Positions 26,490-33,999 of a stretch of 64,000 nucleotides of DNA are shown piece by piece. Source of the DNA: Hyphomicrobium denitrificans 1NES1 (GTDB lineage: Bacteria; Pseudomonadota; Alphaproteobacteria; Rhizobiales; Hyphomicrobiaceae); contig NC_021172.1 in assembly GCF_000230975.2 (NCBI RefSeq), forward strand, positions 1,736,001 through 1,800,000, written 5' to 3'. Both the position numbers and the translations under genes were made by a program. Below the pieces are notes generated by a model. That model was given only the letters and a program-made list of their open reading frames with translations. It searched no databases and was not told the DNA's origin. Within the stretch, counting starts at the first letter, position 1. Each line of letters starts with the position of its first letter.

Positions 26490-27539
26490 ATGTCCCAACC
26501 TTCACCTTGGTGGAATCCCGACCGGCATTCGGACCGTCGGCCCTTTCTTGTCGCACGTGGCCGCATCAAGGCGGCATTAAGGGATTGGTTTGCCTCACGA
26601 GGCTTCCTCGAAGTCGAGCCCGGCTGCCTGCAGGTCTCACCGGGCAACGAGACACACCTTCACGCGTTCCGCACCGAGCTTGTCGGCACCGATCTTTCCC
26701 GCCGGGATCTCTATCTTCATACCTCGCCCGAATTTGCGATGAAGAAGCTGCTCGCGGCCGGGGAAACAAAGATTTTTGCGTTTGCCCCCGTCTTTCGGAA
26801 TCGCGAGCATGGACGGCTGCACGCCGCCGAATTCACCATGCTCGAATGGTATCGCGCCGGCGAAGACTACGAGACGCTTTGGGACGACTGCGCGGCAATT
26901 TTGAAAATAGCGAGTGAGACGGAGAAACATTCGCCCTGGTGCTACCGCGACAAGACGTGCGACCCGACGAGCCCCTATCAGCAGCTAACCGTTAATCAGG
27001 CGTTTGAGCAATTCGCGCAGATACCACTTCGCGAGACGATTTCGAAAGACGGCGCCGATCGGGCGCGTCTCGCGGCCTACGCCGAGGACACCGGCATTCG
27101 CATTGGAAACGACGATCGCTGGTCCGACATCTTCAGCCGCGTGCTCGTCGAGAAAATCGAACCGCGGCTCGGCTCGCCACGGCCAACGATCCTTTATGAA
27201 TATCCGACACGTGAAGCGGCGCTTGCCCGGCCGTCGTCCCGCGATCCGGCCGTTGCCGAACGCTTCGAGCTTTATGCTTCGGGCGTCGAGCTCGCGAACG
27301 GCTTCGGCGAGCTGACCGACGCGGATGAGCAGCGCCGCCGCTTTGAAACATGGATGGCGGATAAAGAACGCGTCTACGGGGAGCGTTACCCCATCGACGA
27401 AGATTTTTTGGCAGCCCTCAGCCATATGCCCCCCGCCTCGGGGTGCGCGCTCGGGTTCGACCGGCTGGTGATGCTCGCGACCGGAGCCGAACGGATCGAA
27501 CAGGTCATCTGGACGCCACTTTCGGAAGCAGGCAAGTAA
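26490..27539 (+). CDS. epmA: EF-P--(R)-beta-lysine ligase
   Basis: A 349-residue class II lysyl-tRNA synthetase paralogue without the anticodon-binding domain. It activates (R)-beta-lysine and attaches it to EF-P Lys34. Motif 2 and 3 elements are visible: FRNREHGRLHAAEFTMLEWYR (shown in part as HAAEFTMLEWY) and the C-terminal GCALGFDRLVML. The early HTSPEFAMKKLLAAG and GVELANGFGEL match EpmA/PoxA. Divergent from efp, followed by a repeat element, a GFA gene and epmB. Confidence 0.95.
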   Translation: MSQPSPWWNPDRHSDRRPFLVARGRIKAALRDWFASRGFLEVEPGCLQVSPGNETHLHAFRTELVGTDLSRRDLYLHTSPEFAMKKLLAAGETKIFAFAPVFRNREHGRLHAAEFTMLEWYRAGEDYETLWDDCAAILKIASETEKHSPWCYRDKTCDPTSPYQQLTVNQAFEQFAQIPLRETISKDGADRARLAAYAEDTGIRIGNDDRWSDIFSRVLVEKIEPRLGSPRPTILYEYPTREAALARPSSRDPAVAERFELYASGVELANGFGELTDADEQRRRFETWMADKERVYGERYPIDEDFLAALSHMPPASGCALGFDRLVMLATGAERIEQVIWTPLSEAGK

Positions 27540-27552
27540 ACTGAGCTATCCA

Positions 27553-27680
27553 AAATCCCCTCTCCCCGTCCTTTACGGGGAGAGAGTTAGGGTGAGGGGC
27601 CGCAATCACGTCCTCGCAAGCGGCTGCCCCTCACCCCAACCCTCTCCCCATTCGAGTGCAGGAGAATGGGGAGAGGGAGA
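27553..27680. repeat. REP-like inverted repeat between epmA and the GFA gene
   Basis: Two consecutive fold-back units. CCCCTCTCCCCG (27557-27568) faces CGGGGAGAG (from 27576), and the longer GGGGAGAGAGTTAGGGTGAG... arm (27577-27599) pairs with its complement ending ACCCTCTCCCC (27627-27649); GGGGAGAGGG at 27668-27677 echoes the first arm again. Pyrimidine-rich 'CCCTCACCC...CCCTCTCCCC' repeats are common, dispersed elements in alphaproteobacteria. Its right arm supplies the purine-rich ribosome-binding site of the next gene. Confidence 0.8.
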
Positions 27681-27686
27681 AAAGCA

Positions 27687-28160
27687 ATGCTCGACGAAAT
27701 ACACACCGGCGGATGCCAATGCGGCGCGGTACGGTTTCGCGTCGATGGAAGTTTGGGCGATGCGTCCATCTGCCATTGCCGGATGTGTCAGAAAGCCTTC
27801 GGCAGTTTCTACGCTCCGCTCGTATCGATACGCGATGCGAAGCTGACGTGGACGCGCGGCGCGCCGAAGAAGTTTCGCTCGTCAAATTTCGTCGAGCGCG
27901 GCTTCTGCGCCGATTGCGGCACGCCGTTGACGTATGAAGCACCCGATGGCATTGCGCTCGCAATCGGCGCGTTCGATCATCCCGAGACCATCGCTCCAAA
28001 ACTGCAATGGGGCATCGAAGGCAAGCTGCCCTACGTCGATACGATCGCAACACTTCCCGCAAACCACACGCTGGCGGATACGAATGCCGCCCCGTTCTTG
28101 AAGGACCTGGTCTCTTACCAGCATCCGGACCACGACACGGACCATTGGCCTGAGAGATGA
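27687..28160 (+). CDS. GFA (glutathione-dependent formaldehyde-activating) family protein
   Basis: A 157-residue zinc-binding beta protein. The cysteine pattern GGCQCG (C10, C12), CHCRMC (C29, C31, C34) and FCADCG (C74, C77) is the GFA/CENP-V signature. The founding member speeds the reaction of formaldehyde with glutathione, but most relatives have unknown substrates. ATG at 27687 is preceded by a GGGAGAGGGAG ribosome site provided by the REP-like repeat. It lies between epmA and epmB and overlaps epmB by four bases. A direct formaldehyde role is possible in a methylotroph but not shown. Confidence 0.85.
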   Translation: MLDEIHTGGCQCGAVRFRVDGSLGDASICHCRMCQKAFGSFYAPLVSIRDAKLTWTRGAPKKFRSSNFVERGFCADCGTPLTYEAPDGIALAIGAFDHPETIAPKLQWGIEGKLPYVDTIATLPANHTLADTNAAPFLKDLVSYQHPDHDTDHWPER

Positions 28161-29227
28161 CATACGCCGCACGAAAACTGACGTCGGTCGACGACCTGAT
28201 TTCTGCCGGGCTTGTGCCCGCCTCCGCGCGCGCTGCATTGGAGAAGGTCGGCGCGCGCTACGCTATTTCCGTAACTCCCGCCGTGGTCGATCTTATCGAT
28301 CGAGGCGATCCGAACGATCCGATCGCGCGGCAGTTCATGCCCGATGGGCGCGAGCTTGAGACACATGCCGCGGAGCTTGCCGACCCGATCGGCGATCGCA
28401 TCAAAAGCCCGGCGCCGGGCATCGTCCACCGCTATCCGGACCGCGTGCTGCTGAAGATCGCGAGCGTCTGCCCGGTCTACTGCCGCTTCTGCTTCCGCCG
28501 TGAGATGGTCGGACCGGACAACGGCGAGACGCTTTCAGCGGATGACCTCGCCGCCGCTATTGCCTATATTCGCTCCACGCCGGCCCTCTGGGAAGTGATC
28601 CTGACCGGCGGCGATCCGCTCATTCTGTCGCCGCGCCGTATCCACGACGTTACGGCGGCGTTGTCCGATATTGCGCACATCAAGATTCTGCGCTGGCACA
28701 CGCGCGTCCCGGTCGTCGATCCCGATCGCATCACTGACGAACATATCGAGGCACTCAAGGCAACGGATAAGACTGTATTTATCGGCCTGCATACCAATCA
28801 CGTTCGCGAATTGACCAGCCCCGCGCGCACCGCGATTGCGAAGCTTATCGATGCAGGCATTCCGCTTGTCAGCCAGACCGTTCTGCTGAGGAATGTCAAC
28901 GACGACGCCGATACGCTCGAAGCCTTAATGCGCGCCCTGGTCGAGCTGCGCGTGAAGCCCTATTACCTGCACCACGGAGACCTTGCGCCCGGAACTGCGC
29001 ACTTCCGCACTACGATCGCGAAAGGACAAGCCCTGATGAGCGAATTGCGCGGACGCCTTTCGGGTCTTGCTCTACCGACTTACGTGCTCGATCTGCCGGG
29101 AGCGCACGGCAAGGTGCCGTTGGAAACTTACGCCACCGTCGAGTCTTCCGGACGCACGCAGCTCCGCGATGTGCGCAATCATGAGCACATCTACGACGAC
29201 TGCTGCGCAGCGCCTGACGTGCCCTGA
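28157..29227 (+). CDS. epmB: EF-P lysine 2,3-aminomutase (radical SAM)
   Basis: A 356-residue radical SAM enzyme of the lysine 2,3-aminomutase/YjeK family. The cluster-binding cysteines are Cys105, Cys109 and Cys112 in CPVYCRFCFRR. LTGGDPLILSPRRI, LRWHTRVPVVDPDRIT, LVSQTVLLRNVND and YYLHHGDLAPGTAHF are family hallmarks. It converts (S)-alpha-lysine to (R)-beta-lysine for EpmA. Together with efp and epmA it makes the EF-P modification pathway complete apart from the optional hydroxylase EpmC. A free lysine aminomutase role cannot be excluded. Confidence 0.92.
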   Translation: MTYAARKLTSVDDLISAGLVPASARAALEKVGARYAISVTPAVVDLIDRGDPNDPIARQFMPDGRELETHAAELADPIGDRIKSPAPGIVHRYPDRVLLKIASVCPVYCRFCFRREMVGPDNGETLSADDLAAAIAYIRSTPALWEVILTGGDPLILSPRRIHDVTAALSDIAHIKILRWHTRVPVVDPDRITDEHIEALKATDKTVFIGLHTNHVRELTSPARTAIAKLIDAGIPLVSQTVLLRNVNDDADTLEALMRALVELRVKPYYLHHGDLAPGTAHFRTTIAKGQALMSELRGRLSGLALPTYVLDLPGAHGKVPLETYATVESSGRTQLRDVRNHEHIYDDCCAAPDVP

Positions 29228-29253
29228 CATATTAGACGAAGGGTGGCTTTCGC

Positions 29254-29628
29254 CTAAATCCGCCGACGCCATTCGCCGGTAAAGTATCTTGCCGGCGGAT
29301 CGACCCCGGCGGCAAGACCCAGCGCATCGACAGAATCGAACCACCTGTCGCGCGCGCTCTCCGGCAGCTTTGACCCGCACCAGGGACAGTGGTCGATCAA
29401 GACATACGATGCGCTGCCGTCATGGATAATGAGGCCATATTCATCCATCACCTCATTATAGATTACGAGGGAATCCGCGCACTCGAATGGATCGCTGTGC
29501 TGCTCGCAGTCGAATTCGAGGGCCTTCACCATTGCTGCGCAGCAATGTACGGCGGCAGCCGAAGGCTTCTCCCAATCGGTGAGCGGCATCCAGAGAACGC
29601 GACGGTCAGGAAAAAGTGCTCTCGTCAC
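29254..29628 (-). CDS. Small zinc-ribbon-like protein, unknown
   Basis: A protein of about 124 residues. HCCAAM near the N-terminus and the C-terminal-half pair DHCPWCGSKLPES suggest a four-cysteine metal site. In between lie a hydrophobic EFD/YNE strand region and EYGLIIHDGSASYVLI. Related small proteins exist as a domain of unknown function. GTG at 29628 is chosen for its GGAAAGG ribosome site seven bases upstream; ATGs at 29679 or 29589 are alternatives. It is convergent with epmB. Confidence 0.6.
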   Translation of the reverse strand: MTRALFPDRRVLWMPLTDWEKPSAAAVHCCAAMVKALEFDCEQHSDPFECADSLVIYNEVMDEYGLIIHDGSASYVLIDHCPWCGSKLPESARDRWFDSVDALGLAAGVDPPARYFTGEWRRRI

Positions 29629-29871
29629 GAACAGACCTTTCCTGCGATCACGATGACCGCGTCCATGGCGCGGCCACATTCGACTGATTCATAGATTATC
29701 ATAGCAAATCAGTAGATTGGGATTGCTTTTCCGCAGGCTTCTATACGGCAGTGCGAAAGATGCACATCGGATACCGAATTTGCTTGGGCTTAGCAGACTC
29801 TAGTGCCAAATTGGTGCGAGCAAAATGAGTAAAAGACCCTTAACGGGCCGCCGTACAAGTCGGGAGGAACC

Positions 29872-32004
29872 ATGAACGAGCAGCTAAAACGCGAAACTTT
29901 CTTTGGAGCGTGTCCGCACGACTGCCCTGACACGTGCTCGATGATCTACGAAGTCGTCGACGGCCGGCTTTCTTTCGTTCGCGGCAACAAAGAACACCCG
30001 ATGACGCGCGGCGGCCTGTGCGTCAAACTTAAGGATTTTCACGATCATCACATCAATCCCGACCGGCTGACGTACCCGCTGAGGCGGTCAGGGCCCAAGG
30101 GCTCGAAACGGTTCGAGCGCATTACCTGGGACGAAGCGATTTCCGAAATCGGCAAGCGCTGGCGCGAAATTATCGCCGAATACGGCAGCCAGGCGATTAT
30201 GCCTTACAGCTATCTGGGCAATATGGGCTTGGTGCAGGGCATCAATTCCGGCGACCCCTTCTTCAACAAGCTCGGATCGACGGTCAATGAAAAGACGTTC
30301 TGCGCTTCGGGATCGTCAACCGCGTGGCTGCTGACGGTCGGTCCGACGGGTGCGGTCGATCCCGAGAGCTTCGTTCACGCGAAATATATCGTGATCTGGG
30401 CCTGCAATTCGATTTCGACGAACCTCCATCATTGGCCGTTCGTTCTCGAAGCCCAGAAACGCGGTGCCAAGGTCGTCGTCATCGACTCCTACCGGTCTCG
30501 CACGGCGAAGGCCGGAGATTGGCATATCTGCCCGCGCCCCGGGACCGACGGCGCGCTCGCGATGGGCTTCATCAATTCGATCATCGAACAGGGCTTGGTC
30601 GATCAGGATTACGTCGACAAGTATACCTACGGCTATCCGGAGCTTAAAGAACGCGCCGCGGAATTCACGCCCGAGTACGTCGAGAAGGTCACGGGCGTTA
30701 AGGCCGCCGACGTCGCCAAGTTTGCGCGCGAGTTCGCAACGGCGCAGCCGTCTGTCATTCGTCTCGGCGTCGCGCTTGAAAGGAGCATCGGTGGCGGACA
30801 GGCAATCCGCGCCGCCTGCTGCCTGCCGGCGCTCGTCGGCTCCTGGCGCCATGTCGGTGGCGGCCTCTTGCAAATGCCGCTCTGGGATTTCCCGATCGAC
30901 TGGGCAAAGGCCGCCCGTCCCGACTGGATCAAGCCCGGTACGCGCGTCGTCAATAACTTGAAGCTTGGTGCTGCACTGACCGGCGAAATGCAGCTCGACC
31001 CGCCGATCAAGAGCTTGTTCGTCTTCTGCACCAACCCGGTTACGCAAGCACCCGAGACGAACAAGATCGTTAAGGGCTTGCAGCGCGACGACCTTTTCAC
31101 GGTCGTTGCCGAGCACTTCCTGACCGACACCGCAAAATACGCCGACATCATACTGCCCGCCGCGATGGCTGGTGAAGCCGAAGACATGATGTGGTCGTGG
31201 GGCCACTTCTATCTGACCTACAATCAGAAGGCGGTCGATCCTCCGGGCGAATGCAAGCCGACGAGCGAGGTGTGGCGCCTGCTCGCAAAGGAAATGGGCT
31301 TCGACGATCCCGTTTTCAAAATGACCGACAGCGAGCTTTGCGCGGAATACATCAACTGGTCCGACCCGAAGATGGGCGGCATCGACATGGAGTATTTCAA
31401 GAAGCACGGCTTTTATAAAATCAATGTCGGCGATGCCGATACGCGCACTCCGCACGCCGAGGGTAACTTCCCGACACCCTCCGGCAAGGTCGAGTTTCTG
31501 CTGCACGACGCGAAGAACTTCGTCGCGGGACCCTTCCGCGCGATGTATGACGGCGAGCAGTCTGGCGAGCCGGTCGACCCGCTGCCGGGTTATGTGCCGG
31601 CACGCGAACGGCCGGAGACAAACCCGGAACGCGCCAAACTCTATTCGCTCAACATCATCTCGCCGAAGAGCCACGCGTTCCTCAACTCGTGCTACGCCAA
31701 CGAACCGCACAAGATCAAAACGCAGGGCGAGCAGTTCGTATTGATCTCGCCGGGCGACGCGACGAAGCGTTCGATCCGCGAGGGTGATCCGGTGCGCGTT
31801 TATAACGACCGGGGCGATTTCGAAGGCCTTGCGCATGTTACCGAAGACGTGCCGGCCGGCGTCGTCGTTGCGACGCTCGGCTATTGGCGCTCGCTCAATC
31901 GCTCCGACGGGTCGGTCAACTGCATCTCGTCAGATGCATTGTGCGGATTGGGCCGGGCACCGACGTTCTCCGACAACCTCGTCGAGGTGCAGCGCGTCAA
32001 CTGA
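29872..32004 (+). CDS. Molybdopterin-dependent oxidoreductase, DMSO reductase superfamily
   Basis: A 710-residue cytoplasmic-looking enzyme (no signal peptide). The N-terminal CPHDCPDTCSM with a fourth cysteine in RGGLCVK marks a 4Fe-4S site. Molybdopterin-binding segments include KYIVIWACNSISTN, KVVVIDSYRSRTAKA, VFCTNPVTQAPET, EHFLTDTAKYADIILPA and the C-terminal molydop_binding domain (NIISPKSHAFLNSCYAN, GDPVRVYNDRG). The stretch FCASGSSTAW contains a possible serine ligand for molybdenum. It belongs to the broad 'molybdopterin oxidoreductase family' with unknown substrates; no partner subunits or chaperone are adjacent. A GGGAGG ribosome site precedes ATG. Confidence 0.9.
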   Translation: MNEQLKRETFFGACPHDCPDTCSMIYEVVDGRLSFVRGNKEHPMTRGGLCVKLKDFHDHHINPDRLTYPLRRSGPKGSKRFERITWDEAISEIGKRWREIIAEYGSQAIMPYSYLGNMGLVQGINSGDPFFNKLGSTVNEKTFCASGSSTAWLLTVGPTGAVDPESFVHAKYIVIWACNSISTNLHHWPFVLEAQKRGAKVVVIDSYRSRTAKAGDWHICPRPGTDGALAMGFINSIIEQGLVDQDYVDKYTYGYPELKERAAEFTPEYVEKVTGVKAADVAKFAREFATAQPSVIRLGVALERSIGGGQAIRAACCLPALVGSWRHVGGGLLQMPLWDFPIDWAKAARPDWIKPGTRVVNNLKLGAALTGEMQLDPPIKSLFVFCTNPVTQAPETNKIVKGLQRDDLFTVVAEHFLTDTAKYADIILPAAMAGEAEDMMWSWGHFYLTYNQKAVDPPGECKPTSEVWRLLAKEMGFDDPVFKMTDSELCAEYINWSDPKMGGIDMEYFKKHGFYKINVGDADTRTPHAEGNFPTPSGKVEFLLHDAKNFVAGPFRAMYDGEQSGEPVDPLPGYVPARERPETNPERAKLYSLNIISPKSHAFLNSCYANEPHKIKTQGEQFVLISPGDATKRSIREGDPVRVYNDRGDFEGLAHVTEDVPAGVVVATLGYWRSLNRSDGSVNCISSDALCGLGRAPTFSDNLVEVQRVN

Positions 32005-32250
32005 CGCCACCAAGAGGTGCGTAGAAATGAGCCGTTCCGGACGCCTGGTTGGGGCCCGGGGCGGCTTTATTTTCTCAGGATTGCTGCTCAGGGCCGCGTC
32101 CCGTCCTGAAATTCAGCCGCCTGTTCCCTGGGTGACAGCCGGCGGCGATCGGCTCCGCTAACCATGGCCGCTCAAAAAAAGACGTCGGCCGCTCTTCTGC
32201 TGCAACCGAGCATTCCGTAAGAAAGGAAGGGCAGGCCACCTTAGCATTGG
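32005..32250. other. Intergenic region, nothing recognised
   Basis: About 246 bases between the molybdoenzyme gene and the DUF3307-like gene. Frames here on either strand are arginine-rich shadows without ribosome sites; no terminator with a T tract was found. Confidence 0.4.
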
Positions 32251-32643
32251 ATGTCCATGTCACCTGCGCATGCGGCGCTCGCCGCCATAACGTATCTGCT
32301 GGCCAAGCACGCCGTCGCGGACTTCTTTCTGCAGACGCCCCTGATTTATCGCCAGAAGGCGATTTACGGCGCGCCGGGCGGGCTGCTTCATGCCTTCCTC
32401 CATATCTTATTGACGGCGCCCGTTTTTGTGCTCTTTCCGACCGGCAGCGTGGCGCTGGCAACAGCACTTCTCGCGGGCGAATTCATCGTTCACTATCACA
32501 TCGATTGGACGAAGGAGCAGATCGTCGGCCACTACGGCTGGAAGTTCGCCGACCGGCCATATTGGTGCGCGCTCGGCCTCGACCAGTTCCTGCACGGGCT
32601 CACCTATATCGTCATCCTCTGGATCTGGCTCCCGGCAACCTGA
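32251..32643 (+). CDS. DUF3307-like membrane protein
   Basis: A 130-residue protein with about four hydrophobic segments and the family features KHAVADFFLQT near the start, LLHAFLHILLT in the second segment and HYHIDWTKEQIV before a late LGLDQFLHGLTYI. Function of DUF3307 is unknown; the conserved His/Asp/Gln residues within membrane segments are notable. ATG at 32251 or 32257. Confidence 0.78.
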   Translation: MSMSPAHAALAAITYLLAKHAVADFFLQTPLIYRQKAIYGAPGGLLHAFLHILLTAPVFVLFPTGSVALATALLAGEFIVHYHIDWTKEQIVGHYGWKFADRPYWCALGLDQFLHGLTYIVILWIWLPAT

Positions 32644-32742
32644 TCCCGGCGTGCCCCCTCCCCCTCCTCTTGCGAACCGAGGTCGGTCCCTGCCATATGC
32701 GGCGGACGCAAAGGCCCTGACGGCTAAAGAGATAAAGTCGCT

Positions 32743-32768
32743 GTAACGTTTTACTGCCCCCTGGCGAA
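32743..32768 (+). promoter_or_regulatory. Probable autoregulatory SigF-type (ECF16) promoter
   Basis: GTAACG at 32743-32748 is separated by exactly 16 bases from CGAA at 32765-32768. This matches the GTAACC-N16-CGAA pattern I recall for Caulobacter SigF promoters, with one substitution. It lies 20 bases before the start of the sigma factor gene itself, as expected for positive autoregulation. Confidence 0.72.
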
Positions 32769-32787
32769 GCTACTGGAAGGCGAGACT

Positions 32788-33345
32788 TTGGACCGAAAGG
32801 CTCGAGACGCGGAGTGGTCGGAGCTGATGCGCGCCGCGATTGCGGGCGATGAAGCGGCGTACCGCAAGCTGCTCAAAGACCTTTCGTGTCTTTTGAGAGG
32901 AGTCGTGCGGCGCGGCTTCGCCGGCGTCGGCGTGGCGCGTGACGACGTCGAGGACGTGGTGCAGGACGTATTGCTCGCGATCCATCTGAAGCGACATACC
33001 TGGGACCCTGCGATGCCGCTTGGACCGTGGGTTCTTGCCATCGCGCGCAATAAGATGATCGACGATCTGCGCCGCCGCGGTCGTCGGCCCGAGGTTCCGA
33101 TCGACCTGACGCAATTCGATATCGAGGGCGACGATCAGCAGGCTTCGATCGATGCTCAGGATGTCGCGCGCATTTTGAACGGCCTTTCGGAACGCAACCG
33201 CGACATCGTCCAGTCGATCAGCATCGACGGGCATTCGGCACGCGACGTCGCGGATCGCTTAGGGATGACCGAAGTCGCCGTCCGCGTCGCGCTGCATCGT
33301 AGTCTGAAGGCGTTGGCCGATACCTATCAAGAGAAGACGCAATGA
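32788..33345 (+). CDS. sigF: ECF RNA polymerase sigma factor, SigF (ECF16)-like
   Basis: A 185-residue ECF sigma factor with region 2 (EDVVQDVLLAIHLKRHTWD, then GPWVLAIARNKMIDDLRRR) and region 4 (LSERNRDIVQSISIDGHS, VAVRVALHRSLKALA). The linked DUF1109/NrsF gene identifies the SigF-NrsF class, which in other alphaproteobacteria responds to heavy metals or oxidants. The start is TTG with GGAAGG seven bases before. A matching promoter lies directly upstream. Confidence 0.92.
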   Translation: MDRKARDAEWSELMRAAIAGDEAAYRKLLKDLSCLLRGVVRRGFAGVGVARDDVEDVVQDVLLAIHLKRHTWDPAMPLGPWVLAIARNKMIDDLRRRGRRPEVPIDLTQFDIEGDDQQASIDAQDVARILNGLSERNRDIVQSISIDGHSARDVADRLGMTEVAVRVALHRSLKALADTYQEKTQ

Positions 33346-33983
33346 AGACCGACGATCTCATCAAAGCCCTTGCGGCCGACGCCAAAAGCGTCGAGCAGCC
33401 GATTGCGCGCACGCTCGCCGTCGCAGTCGGCGTCGGGGCTTTGCTGTCGCTCATCGCTTTTCTTGCGACCATGGGTCCGCGCCACGATTTCGCGGAAGCC
33501 GCTTCGACTTCGGTGCGCTTTCTGTACAAGTTCGTCGTGACGCTGAGCCTCGCCATCCCGGCATTTTTGCTCGTGTGCGGACTTTCGCGGCCGGACTTCA
33601 AGGTCGACAAGCGCCTGTGGTGGCTAGCGTTGAGCCCTGCGCTGCTGCTCGTCGGGATCGTGCTTGAGCTGATGTCCGTTCCACCCGATGCGTGGCACGC
33701 ACGCATGATCGGGCATAACGCCGTCTTCTGCATGACGGTGATCCCGCTTCTATCGCTAGCGCCGTTCGCGGCCGCGCTTTACGCGCTGAAGTGCGGAGCT
33801 CCGGCAAACCCGACAGTCGCCGGCGCCGTCGGCGGCATCCTTTCGGCCGGCATCGCCGCGACGCTCTATGCCAGCCACTGTACCGACGACAGCCCGCTGT
33901 TCGTTGCACTCTGGTATCCGATTGGCTTCGTGCTGATGACCGCTCTCGGCGCCCTGATCGGCTCTCGTTACCTTCGCTGGTAG
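33342..33983 (+). CDS. nrsF: NrsF-type (DUF1109) membrane anti-sigma factor
   Basis: A 213-residue integral membrane protein with about six transmembrane segments. The cytoplasmic N-terminus starts MKTDDLIKALAADA, and the conserved HCTDDSPLF with the late YPIGFVLMTALGALIGSR is characteristic of DUF1109/NrsF. Cysteines Cys81 and Cys178 region (LVCGLS, SHCTDDS) correspond to the periplasmic or membrane Cys pair reported as important for sensing in Caulobacter; the exact correspondence is inferred. Four-base overlap with the sigma gene implies stoichiometric co-translation. Confidence 0.9.
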   Translation: MKTDDLIKALAADAKSVEQPIARTLAVAVGVGALLSLIAFLATMGPRHDFAEAASTSVRFLYKFVVTLSLAIPAFLLVCGLSRPDFKVDKRLWWLALSPALLLVGIVLELMSVPPDAWHARMIGHNAVFCMTVIPLLSLAPFAAALYALKCGAPANPTVAGAVGGILSAGIAATLYASHCTDDSPLFVALWYPIGFVLMTALGALIGSRYLRW

Positions 33984-33999
33984 ACAGCAATCGAACGTC

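Noticed and set aside
32075..32467. Minus-strand frame antisense to the DUF3307-like gene
   Set aside because: Composition is arginine/proline-rich, there is no ribosome site, and the opposite strand carries a recognised membrane protein family.
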